A stretch of DNA of 64,000 bases. It comes from Ciona savignyi (lineage: Eukaryota; Chordata; Ascidiacea; Phlebobranchia; Cionidae). The position numbers and the translations under genes are program-made. The notes beneath the pieces are model-generated. The model did not search any database, was not told where the DNA came from, and saw only the letters and a program-made list of their open reading frames with translations. The stretch spans positions 197,825 through 261,824 of the forward strand of contig CH000162.1 of NCBI GenBank assembly GCA_000149265.1. Direction: 5' to 3'. Below, in pieces: positions 1-10,086 of the stretch. The number at the start of each line of letters is the position of its first letter. The stretch's first letter is position 1.

Positions 1-583
1 GATGTCAGTGCAATGTTGCATGCTTGTCACAATCATGAGTCAGGAACATATCTTCGTTTTTAAGGGAGTTACCCTAAGTAAATGTTTTCTTTCTTTTAAG
101 TGAAACAGGGTGGCTAACGATCTATCATTCCACCAAATCTGATCAAAATTAGAGCAGCCGTTCAAACGCTATGGCCCGAAAAGCTACTTTTTTAGAAAAA
201 TAACCGTTTTGGATTTTAACGTCTCAGGGGAAGTCCCCTAGATTTATCACCCACAATTTTTCTACTACGTATTTAGACCATGTTGTCTAACAAATGACCA
301 AGTTTTGTTACTATTCTATTATTCCTTTTGGTAGATGTCACGGCGTAATGCCATGCCTGTCACAATCATAATTTGAGAACAAAATCTTTTTTTCGGGTAT
401 TTTCCTGGATATTTTTTTTTATTTTTTCTATTTGTTAAATTAGTAGGTAATGCACTTACATTCCACGAAATCTGAATAATGATTGAAGCAAGCCGTTCAA
501 GCGCCATGCCCAAAAAAGATACTTTTTTTTAGAAAAATATACCCGTTTTGGTGTTTAACGCCTCGGGAATTCCCCTGAATTTA
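1..583. repeat. Tandem repeat array, ~335-bp units (left part)
   Basis: Diverged copies of a ~335-bp unit begin near 1 and 333 with gatgtc(a/c)..g and run through landmarks shared by all units: a tgtcacaatcat box, a ccctaggtaa-like box, an aaatctgat box, an aaaccgttttgg box and an aggggaattcccc palindrome. They lie in the same orientation as the left arm of the palindrome that follows. The array runs off the left edge. No coding potential seen; the short ORFs here are incidental. Confidence 0.75.
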
Positions 584-2892
584 CTACTGCTACAGGGTCC
601 CTAACCACATTTTGTATTTTATACAATAAGTATGTAGTTTTTGTTTTTGCAAGCATAAACGCATGGGTCCCATAGTTATTTATTTAGAAAAAAATACCGT
701 TTTGGTGTTTAACGCGCCCCGGGGAATTCCCCTGAATTCATTACCCAAAATTTTGGTTTCTGTATATCTAGACCATGTTGTCTAATAAATACCAAAGTTT
801 AATTGCGATTCCATTTTTCCTTCCGGTAGATGTCGGGGCGACATGGCGTGCTTGTCACAATCATGATTTGAAAACAAAATGTTATTTTTAGGGTATTTCC
901 CTAGGTAATTTTTTTATTTCTTCTAAGTGGTATATCAGTTACTAATGCTCTTACATTTCACTAAATCTGATTCAAATTGGAGCTGCCGTTCAAACGCTAT
1001 GGCCAAAAAGGGCTAGTTTTTTAGAAAAAAATACCGTTTTGGTTTTTAACGTCCCAGGGGAATTCTCCTGGTTTTATCTCCCAAAATTTTGGTTTCTGTT
1101 CATCTAGACCGGGGGCGTGCAACATACGGCCCGCGGGCCGTGCTGTGGCACCTGTTTACATGGCCCGCTACAGACTTTGTGCATCGTAGCCTATTCAATA
1201 AAAACTGTTTCTGGATTCATTGGCGTTTTTGTCTACAGTATAAAGATACGTTACACTGCAATCAAATTCCGTCTGCAGTACTGTGACGACCTCCCATAGT
1301 TTCAGCATAATGTACATTGTATGATACTGGCAGTGGTACAGTATTACGTGTATTACTGTGTGAAATACTCCATTGGGCAACACAATCAAAAATGTAGTTT
1401 GCCTGATTTGCCAAAAACAGCAAGATGTATTTCATTTATGGTTACAAAAGGGACACTAAGTTAGTTACAAAACTGAGCTTCAAGATAACTGAAGCAATTG
1501 CCAAAAAAGGAAAGCCGTCATAAAAAATATAAGTTGTTTTATGGTCTGGCCCCGGGTATATCTATACTTGTACGTTGTGGCCCATTGCGCAAAACAGTTG
1601 CACTCCCCTGATTCTAGACCATTGGTTGTCTAACACATGGTAAAGTCTCATTGCGATTCCATTTTTCCTTCTGGTAAATGTCGGGGCGACATGCCATGCC
1701 TGTCAAGCGTTTAAAGAAAAAAAACAAAAAAAACAAACAATATGTGTCCCAATTTTTCAAATGGGACCCATAAATACGACAACCATAATGACTACAATTA
1801 CGATAACGCTTTTTTACTCATTACGTTTCAACTATATGTTGTGGTAATAAATACGAAGAACTCAACAGTTATTATGGGTCACGTTTGAAAAATTGGGACA
1901 CATATTGTTTTTATTTGTTTTTTTTTGTTTTTTTTTCGTCAAACGCTTGACAGGCATTGCATGTCGCCCCGACATCTACCAGAAGGAAAAATGGAATCGC
2001 AATGAGACTTTGCCATTTGTTAGACAACATGGTCTAGATGAGCAGAAACCAAAATTTTGTGAGATAAAACCAGGGGAATTCCCCTGAAACGTTAAAAACC
2101 AAAACGATATTTTTTTCTAAAAAATTCGCTTTTTTGGGCATAGCGCTTAAACGATAGCACCAATTTAAATCAGATTTGGTGAAATGTAAGTGCATTAGTA
2201 ACTTATTTAACACTAAGAAGAAATAAAAAAATTACCTAGGGAAATACCCTAAACAATAGGATTTTGTTCTCAAATCATGATTGTGACAAGCACGCCATGT
2301 CGCCCCGACATCTACCAGAAGGAAAAGTGGAATCGCAATGAAACTTTGGTATTTGTTAGACAACAAGTTCTAGATGAACAGAAACCAAAATTTTGGGGGA
2401 TAAATCCAGGGGAATTCCCGAGGCGTTAAACACCAAAACGGTATATTTTCTAAAAAAATAGCCTTTTTTGGTCATAGCGCTTAAACGGCAGCTCCAATTT
2501 GAATCAGAATTGGTGAAATGTAAGTGCATTAGTAACTGATTTAACAGTTAGAAGAATTAAAAAAATTACCTAGGGAAATACCCTAAAAAATAACATTTTC
2601 GTTTTTAAATCATGATTGTGACAAGCACGTCATGTCGCCCCGACATTTACCGGAAGGAAAAATGGAATCGCAATTAAACTTTGGTGTTTGTTAGACAACA
2701 TGGTCTAGATATACAGAAACCAAAATTTTGGTTAATGAATTCTGGGGAATTCCCCGGGGGCGTTAAACACCAAAACGGTATTTTTTCTAAAAAAATAACT
2801 ATGGGACCCATGCGTTTATGCTTGCAGAAACAAAAACTACATGCTCATTGTATAAAATACAAAATGTGGTTAGGGACCCTGTAGCAGTAGCA
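583..2892. repeat. Long imperfect palindrome built from ~335-bp units (foldback-like)
   Basis: The outer ends match in inverse orientation (ctactgctacagggtccc near 583-605 against gggaccctgtagcagtag near 2874-2891). Unit heads with gatgtcggggcgacatg lie at about 829 and 1678 on the left, and their reverse complements at about 1964, 2299 and 2630 on the right. The centre (about 1705-1960) is itself palindromic around the box tgtgtcccaattttt and its complement, with a unique core of roughly 100 bp. The right arm has one unit more than the left. This resembles a foldback element or an inverted satellite block. No transposase is visible. Confidence 0.75.
1110..1611. mobile_element. hAT-like MITE inside the palindrome arm
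   Basis: About 500 bp interrupt the array unit. The ends are inverted repeats: cgggggcgtgcaac at the left and, reverse-complemented, caggggagtgcaac at the right. The target sequence tctagacc is repeated at 1103-1110 and 1613-1620, as expected for an 8-bp hAT duplication, and the unit sequence resumes immediately after. No transposase ORF; non-autonomous. The superfamily is inferred from the end sequence and duplication length. Confidence 0.7.
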
Positions 2893-2964
2893 TGAATATA
2901 TGGCATACAACATGTGTTTTACAAATAGTGGTGGTTAAACCCACGTGGTTTGAGCTCTCTCTAG

Positions 2965-3945
2965 TAATTTCTTGAGCCTTGATACCGGAGAGTAAACCTT
3001 GACTTTCCGTGTGTATCTGATGGAATACTTGGCACAGTACTGGCCACACTATTTTTATAAAACTCCATCTTAAATTCCATTACTACTGGGGGCTTGTTAT
3101 TATTGACATTGAGTTAACAGCGTCAAGGCATTCTTCCTCCGGTGATTTCAGATTCTAAAGTGCCCGCTAGGTCATGAATTAGGCGACGCCTTTGCTTGAG
3201 GGTCACAAACAGGCACATTGTACGGTCGTGTGTCCAAGTGGTTAAAGCGACCGATACATATACCGACTACTATACAAAAACGGTCCAAGTGACGAGCTCA
3301 TTATGGATTTGAAACTTGGGTCGGTAAAAAAACAAAACAAAAAAAACAGGCACATCAATGACGTTATTCGTTGCACTGCCCGTCAGTGCGTATTTCCTGT
3401 TCTATAATTAGCGTTGTTCAGCATATTGACCAATGGGTCGGCAGAATGCACGTCCATGACCTCTCTTACCTTAACTCGGGAATTGCTTCGGGATGGGCGT
3501 TGTTCCAATGATTTGCCAGTTCAGGGTCTTCATTTTTTATTGAAGCTATTCTAAATCCCATTTTTAGATCATCTTTATTAAATTTTTAAGTTATGTTATT
3601 TACTGTGCCATAAACATTATTTGTTTGCCTAATTAAGTCATCCGGGAACGGTATCGGTGCCCACCCAATTGCCATGTTGAATGTGTCAGATGTATTAAGC
3701 CTTGCGCTGATAATTCCTGTAGCATTCAGCAGTTTATTATACAGCTACGGTAACTCTTTTTTGTTTTACTACAAAATATAACACATTCAATCAATTTGAC
3801 GATGGCCACAGAAATAGCAGACATTTGATAATCCATAAAATAATGAACTTTCCTGCAATTGTATTTACCAACGGCAATTGTTAATCATCCTATTCAAAAT
3901 TATGTGGTTAAAACACTGCTTACCTCTTACTGAACAGTGGTTATA
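2965..3945 (-). repeat. Reverse-oriented truncated copy of the lectin 5' region
   Basis: This block matches 7905-8703 in direct orientation (shared landmarks gataccggagagtaaacc, gaattaggcgacgc and others). Its last ~165 bp (3780-3945) are the reverse complement of lectin exon 1 end plus the start of intron 1 (about 4346-4510). The exon homology stops inside exon 1, after cttacctcttactgaacag, and the forward promoter region begins at once. It is therefore a broken inverted duplicate of the lectin gene head. No ORF is preserved. Confidence 0.7.
3219..3345 (+). mobile_element. SINE-1 insertion with target-site duplication
   Basis: tRNA-like head (tacggtcgtgtgtccaagtgg A box; a degenerate B box gatttgaaac) and an A-rich tail. 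The 10-bp duplication acaggcacat lies at 3209-3218 and 3346-3355. The paralogous block at about 8145 reads straight through acaggcacatcaatg without the insert, which gives an empty site. Confidence 0.85.
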
Positions 3946-4309
3946 CAGATTTAACGCGTACGGTCTTGTGTGCGAACGGTTAACGTAATTAATACATATA
4001 CCAATTTCTATACCAAATTGGTTAAACGCTCTACCATTAAGCTAGCTGAGGTTATGAGAGTGAACACTTAACTACGTCATCAAACTAAATGAAACTAAAA
4101 ATATCGTTCTTCCAATAAACTTCGAAGGATGAGAGTTGTGTGTTTAATTGCATCGTACACACATTTACGTCTTTATGCTGTTTAAAGTTATCAAATGCAG
4201 CATTATCTGAACGGTCATTTAATTTATACGTATTATTGTATTGCCTTTGTCAAAGAAAGTCTTGTTTCAAACTGATGTGTTATGATTGCCTTAGTTTCAG
4301 TTTATTAAT

Positions 4310-7230
4310 ATGAAAATAGTCATATTTTTAATTGTTGTCGATGTTTTCTGCTGTTCAGTACGAGGTAAGTAATGGTGTTTTAACCACATAATTTTAAATA
4401 GGATGATTCATTATCGCTGTTGGTAAATACAATTACAGGAAAGTTCGTTATGATATGGATATAATAAAATGTCTGCTATTTTCGTGGTCATAGACAATTT
4501 GATTGAGCATTGTAGTGTGTTATATTTGTGATTATATTTAAGTGATTTGTTTAAAATAAACAGTACGGAGCTAACTCGTTAATTAACAACAGCACAATCG
4601 TACAGAAATAGCTGGACTGATGGGATCTGACAAGCAAGCGAACCTTCAGCCATGGTCGTTAAAGTCTTTCTCTAGAGTCTAGACCAGTGGTTCTTAAACT
4701 TGTTGGAGGTACCGAGCTCCGCAAGTTTTATGCGGGCATTAACCGAACCCTTCGTTGAAATTCAAAATATATCTGTTAAAAAACTTGAGTCTAAAGTGAA
4801 CTTATCCTAATCTCCGCTAAACCCCTGATACTGACTCATCAAACCCCTGGGGTTCGATCGAACCCTGTTTAAGAACCACTGGTCTAGACCATTTAGTCAA
4901 AAATATGAATTAACTGATTAAAATAAAACCTTTTAGGGCAATCTATTCCTCAGAGAGGCAGTTCTGAGCTTCAGTCTCATTCTAACCAACCGAAGTCTTT
5001 CATCCCATACAAATTATGCGAAAAGTATGAAGTGCTTCTAGTGAATGCTACAGCGAGGCCCAAAGACCATTCTCTGCCACATAAATTTATTTTGTCGGTG
5101 CTACAATTACTTGACCTTGGATTCATCATTGAACTAAAGCGAACAGACAACAACACGGGCTGGGATTTAATCTTAATCGTGGACTGGGTGTTTTATACAA
5201 GTTAGTATAAGTCTCGCTGTAATGCCGTAGCATGTAGAATAATAACTGTTTAAACATGTAAAGAAAACTGAAAGGTTTTAACCGTATAATATAAAACCTG
5301 CTGAACCAATTCTTAATCGTGTGATCCTGATTAGTCTTCGGGATTTCCCGAATGATTAGTCTGAGAGATTAGTGCGTCGCCTTCCAAATGAAAGGTTGCA
5401 GACTCGAAACTGGTCGCTAGGTCGCTAGGCTATATCCTTAAGCAAGGCACTTAACGGTCATTGCCTGAACCCAGCGGAATATTGGGTTCTACTAAATTAA
5501 AAAGGAACGTGTGAATCATGCACAACACACTGTAATAGCTCCGATAACCCGACGATGGGCGAGATGATCTGACGATTGCCTGTGTGTTAACCCCCTTGGC
5601 TTTTCTTATAAAGTAAAAATAAAATTTTTGTCCTGTCTTGATAGTTTTATTTTTAAAATAATATCAATTTTATGTAATTGCAAAAAAGTTTGTTTGTTAT
5701 ATAAAATGATAACAAGAAATTGAATAAGTTTGTCAAACTCGCCCGACCGATTATTTTTATGGTTTGGTGCGTAGCCTTTCAGCCGAAGGGTTATAGCTGT
5801 TTAGAAACTGCTTAATAGCTAGTCGATTTTATCCTTGTGAAGTCATTTGCAAATATTGCCTAAACCGAGTGGACTAATGGGTTCTACCAAAATGAAACAA
5901 AAACGTTCACCAGATCCATCCCAGATAGACCATCGTATTTTCTATGGTTAAATGTTTTAAACCGTTTGCACAATTCCTTTATCTCCAAAAGTCACGTTGA
6001 ACTCACAAATGTTTGATAATTCAAGGGAATCTGACGAGTAGACTATATTTCACTCATTATATATTTTTCCATTCACAGAAACAATATAAATAACCTACAA
6101 TAGGTCATATTATTTAATTGTATATTTTTATTTGTTTCGATAAGTGGTTTTGCATGTATAAACTGACACATTTTATGTGCATGTAAAACATAACTAAACT
6201 AACATAAATCTTTATTTATATTTGACCAATAAATTTTCCTTTTTAGGTTCCGACTTTTATCCTGTGGGTAAGCTCATAACTTTATTGTAAATTAATGTGT
6301 TTTATTTTTTAATAGAAACCCATTGAAACAATAGTGCAAAGTATATCATCTTCATGAAAGTGGAAACATATTAACAGCTTAATTTACCGCTGTAATTAAA
6401 ACAAAAACTAAGGAATTGAAAAAAAACATCAACGGCAAACACGCGGGCCAGCGTGATAACTTATTATACACCTAATACAAAACGATCTAAAATGATATTC
6501 AACTTATTTTAGTTTAGTTTAGTTTATTTGTTGTTTCCACAATGAAAACATAAATCAGGACTATTAAAAAACGGTTGGAAAACGTGAAAAAACGGCAAAA
6601 CGACAGTCGTTAGAACACGTCTAAAAACAAGGAATAAATTAAAAAATAATTAATTCTTTGTAACTTGGTAAATTGTCTAACTCAGCATTATATATTTAGT
6701 GATTGATGGGAAAGAATGGACAGCTCCAAGAAACGGCTTTGTTTATTACGTCCTAACTGTGAAAGACAAGTACAACCCATCCCAAAGGAAGTGCGCTCAA
6801 CTGGATGGTAATTTGGTTGTACAAGGTGTCAAAGATAAGAACGTTTTGAGGTAAAAAACATTTTAAAATTCTGGCACAGAAAAATATATCATGAATTTTG
6901 CCTTGCAATGGTATTTTCCCACAACCCTACACTATCTACCAATCGAGGTCAGCAAAGACACGAATAATTTCAGGATTTTGGAAGCTCTGTTGCCAGTTCT
7001 GATTCACAACGAGTACTGGATCGGTCTTAACGATAAATCGGCTGAAGGTCGCTACGTGTGGGAGAGACGGTGCCCTCCTTCAAACAAGCGAGGAAAATTG
7101 GTATTTCGGCAACCCGAACAATAGTAACAACGAAGACTGTGTTGTTACAAACTGGATAGGTACTCGCCAATGGAATGACCTAAATTGCTTTAACCATTTT
7201 CGATACTCTCTTTGCGAACGTGTATTTTGA
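4310..7230 (+). CDS. C-type lectin-like domain protein, secreted; frameshift in last exon
   Basis: Five exons with matching phases: 4310-4364 (signal peptide MKIVIFLIVVDVFCCSVR), 4937-5200, 6247-6267 (a 21-nt microexon), 6700-6850 and 6974-7230. Exons 4-5 form a C-type lectin domain: YYVL..K..Y..SQRKC..LDGNLV, then YWIGLNDKSAEGRYVWE, GNPNNSNNEDCVV, QWNDLNCF and the closing SLCE. The usual EPN/QPD sugar-binding triplet is NPN here, so Ca2+-dependent sugar binding is uncertain. Exon 2 encodes an N-terminal region of ~88 residues that I do not recognise. Exon 5 has one base too many: after RYVWE (about 7062-7070) the frame must shift to reach the conserved NWYFGNPNN half, otherwise translation stops at 7122-7124. 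Corrected length is about 248 aa. Either a young pseudogene, a null allele or a sequence error. Intron 1 holds a hAT MITE and intron 2 a SINE. Confidence 0.8.
4685..4881. mobile_element. Short hAT-like MITE in lectin intron 1
   Basis: 197 bp with terminal inverted repeats cagtggttcttaaac and gtttaagaaccactg, flanked by perfect 8-bp duplications gtctagac at 4677-4684 and 4882-4889. The CAGTGGTTCT end resembles Charlie-type hAT elements. No ORF. Confidence 0.9.
5355..5620 (+). mobile_element. SINE-2 copy in lectin intron 2
   Basis: tRNA-like head (gtgcgtcgccttccaaatgaaagg...cgaaactgg) followed by the family body: agcaaggcactta, cattgcctgaacccagcgg, tgggttctac, acacactgtaatagct, acccgacgatgggcg and cgattgcctgtgtgttaaccc. 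A further decayed head fragment of the same family lies at about 5760-5895. The rest of intron 2 (to 6246) is AT-rich with nothing recognisable. Confidence 0.8.
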
Positions 7231-7259
7231 TATGTATACTCAGGGTCCATTTTGGCAAA

Positions 7260-7450
7260 GTAGACACAAATTGTTTGTGACCGTTGTTTTGTCAAACGCT
7301 TTGTTATTGGTGTTCGAAATTTTAAAGAAGGAAATATTAAATCGGAACAAAACTTTTACATAATCGACAATATGACCTAGATATGTGAATACCCAAACTG
7401 TATGGTTTTAACCAAGGAGAATTCCATAGAAACGAAAAACACTATTTGAC
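7260..7450. repeat. Diverged copy of the 335-bp repeat unit
   Basis: Downstream of the lectin stop the sequence keeps the order of unit landmarks seen in 1-2892: gtcaaacgct, gaaggaaata, gacctagatatg, acccaaactgt and ggagaattcc. It is a weak, old match. Confidence 0.4.
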
Positions 7451-7760
7451 TCTTTTTTGGCATAAAATATTCTATCGAACATGCTTAGGATGTACTTCCA
7501 CGTGAAACTGTGTTCTTCATCTTTAAATTGGTTAATCCAGCGCCAGTTTAAAACAAGTATGTTAGCATCTTGGTTTATCATGTTTAGACCGCCATCTCTG
7601 CTATTCCCATACCCTTTTTTTTCGGTTAATACTTTTCCCATGAACATATCAACCGAGATGATTGTTCCAAGAAGATTCTGCGTGTCGAAGTAGTCCATCA
7701 TATTAAATATCAACCGTAGATTGTTTCCTATGTAGCGATCGTTCATAAAATCGTTCTGAT
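7408..7760 (-). pseudogene. LINE ORF2 fragment with internal deletion
   Basis: Reading minus from about 7760: the peptide DRYIGNNLRLIFNMMDY followed by LLGTIISVD matches the non-LTR reverse-transcriptase block usually written as GRYIGENIRL...GLLLLIDFEKAFD. Directly after it the ORF continues with GGLNMIN...LNWRWINQF...WKYI, which resembles the region far downstream of the RT domain in L1/Tx1-type ORF2. The catalytic YxDD part is missing, so this is an internally deleted, dead copy. Clade assignment is inference. Confidence 0.65.
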
Positions 7761-7904
7761 CCTTGCATAATAGTATGTCAAGACATGTTTTAGTCTATTA
7801 TTAATTACTTTTGCTATAATTGTATAATTGACGTCAAACGGGGATTGGGTCTTTATCCTTTGTTACAATATTAGGTCTTTATCCTTTGTTACAATAAGGG
7901 TTAT

Positions 7905-9120
7905 AATTCCTTGAGCCTTGGTACCGGAGAGTAAACCTTGACTTTCCGTGTATCTGATGGAATACTTGGCACAGTACAGGCCACATTATTTTATAAAGCT
8001 CCATCTTAAATTCATCACTACCGGGGCTCATGTTTTATTTGACATTGAGTTATAGCGTCAAGGCATTCTTCTTCGGTAATTTTAGATATTAAAGTGCGCG
8101 CTAGGTCATGAATTAGGCGACGCGTTTGCTTGAGGGTCACACACAGGCACATCAATGACGTCATCCGTTGCAGCTCGGTAACTGCCCGTGAGTGCGTATT
8201 TCTTATTTCAATAGGTCGGCAGAATGCACGTCCATGACGTCTCTTACTTTAACTCGGGAATTGCTTCGGAGTGGGCGTTGTTTCAATGATTTGCAAGTTC
8301 AGGGTCTTCATTTTTCATTGTAGCTATTCTAAATACCATCTTTAGACCATCTTTATCACATTTTTTTGAGTTATGTTATTTACTGTGCCATAATCATTAT
8401 GTTTTGCTTAATCAAATTATCTCGGAACGGTATAGGTACCCACCCAATTGCCACGTTGAATGTGTTGGGCTCATAAAACCTTGCGCTGATATTCGTGTAG
8501 CATTCAGCAGTTTATTATACAGCTACAGTAACCCTTTTCTTATTTTACTACAAAATATAACACATTCAATCAATTTGACGATGACCACGAAAATAACAGA
8601 CATTTAATTATCCATAAAATAATGAACTTACCTGCAATTGTATTTACCAACGGCAATTATTAATCATCCTATCCAAAATTATGTGGCTAAAACACTGCTT
8701 ACCTCTTACTGAACAGCAGAAAACACCGACAACATTTAACAATATGACTATTTTCATATTAATAAACTGAAACTAAGGCAAACATAGCACATCAGTTTTA
8801 AAAAAGACTTTCTTTGACAAAGGCAATACAATAATACGTATAAATTAAATGACCGTTCAGATTATGCTGCATTTGATAACTTCAAACAACATAAAGACGT
8901 AAATGTGTGTACGATGCAATTAAAAACACAACTCGCATCCTTCGAAGTTTATTGGAAAAACGATATTTTTAGTTTCATTTAGTTTGATGACGTAGTTAAG
9001 TTTCCACTCTCATAACCTCGGCTAGCTTAATAGCATCGTGTTCAACCAGTTTTAGTGTATAAATTGATATATGTATTGCTTGCGTTAACCATTCGCACAC
9101 AAGACCGTACGCGTTGAATC
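7905..9120 (-). repeat. Inverted copy of the lectin promoter, exon 1 and intron 1
   Basis: 7905-8700 is colinear with 2965-3945, while 8700-9120 is the reverse complement of 3950-4380 (promoter and exon 1 of the lectin gene), e.g. cttcgaagtttattgg and cataacctcggctagctta. Together it is a head-of-gene duplicate pointing left. It keeps the stretch corresponding to the lectin promoter, so it may still be transcribed. Confidence 0.8.
8703..8757 (-). pseudogene. Orphan first exon (signal peptide) of a lectin duplicate
   Basis: 55 nt, the same length and phase as exon 1 at 4310-4364. It encodes MKIVILLNVVGVFCCSVR and ends at an intact donor (gtaagc). No matching exons 2-5 are seen on the minus strand to the left, so the gene is incomplete. 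The preserved start, hydrophobic core and donor suggest a recent duplication or use as a donor exon. Confidence 0.75.
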
Positions 9121-10036
9121 TGTATAACCGCCAGTTAATTGTTTGTTGCAACCAAATTTAGTCAATTCTTGTGCGGACATTGCCATACGATTCACGAAAA
9201 TTTACTAATCAAATTTAGGGAACTTCAGTTTTCTTTTGGTTTGATAACTTTCACTCCCAATAAAGATTTCAACATCATCAAGACAAATTTTTAAACTTGA
9301 ATAAACTTCTACCTTTTAACTTATTTTTAACTGTACACTGTACAAGAGTTCGATTTTGAAAATCAGGGATACATTAGTTGATGCTTGCAGAAACTTAACT
9401 GTTACAATCGGGTTAAAACACTTAGCAATGTTATACAATACGGTCTAGATATGAATGAATCATTCGATTCATCTTATATACCTTTATATTTCGTTAAAGT
9501 TTAAAGTAACTATTTCTAATATGGAAATGTCACTGATAATGCCAAAAATGGTTAAAAATTGGCTTCATTTTATATTTTACTGATAACGAAAACTTCCGTT
9601 TTATTTTTTGTCTAAATTTAAAGGTCAATGCAAACTATGGGCCAGTTAGAATCTCAAACTTTCAACGTGATTCAATAACTTGTTTTGCCAATGACCTGAG
9701 GAAAGGACATGCCTGTCATTAGCATGACTGAGAAAAAAAGAAAAAGAAAAAAACGTCGTAAAATCAAAATGTACTACTTTCGGAATCGAAATCGCCCGCT
9801 TTTACGTTCCAATGCCAGATTTTGTTCGCCCCATTACCGCAATTTGGCTCATGCAAATGTCCTTGAGTGCCCTGCCTAAGAGTGCAACCTAATTATCTAA
9901 AGTTCTAAACCAACAGAGTATGTCCTGCGACAAAAATGTATAAACAGCCCATCAAAACCTTAGCATTCCCATGCGTGTAATTTATACTTATACTGAGGCA
10001 TGGGTTGTACGGCTGTGTGTACATTTGGAGATTTGC
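9121..10036. other. Spacer, no gene seen
   Basis: AT-rich DNA between the lectin duplicate and the SLC23 3' end. About 9620-9900 contains a diverged motif series (tgaccaatgac.., gcctgtcattagcatgac, cttgagtgccctgcctaagagtgcaacc) that looks like an eroded dispersed repeat. No exon with supporting splice sites was found. Confidence 0.5.
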
Positions 10037-10042
10037 TTTATT
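10037..10042 (-). terminator. Poly(A) signal of the SLC23 gene
   Basis: AATAAA on the minus strand, about 45 nt beyond the stop codon at 10087-10089. Confidence 0.6.
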
Positions 10043-10086
10043 TCAGCATAATCGACGAAAATTGTTAATTGTTTTTTCAGAAAGCT

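Noticed and set aside
1-2892. CRISPR-like repeat array
   Set aside because: Units are ~335 bp with no short spacers and the genome is eukaryotic.
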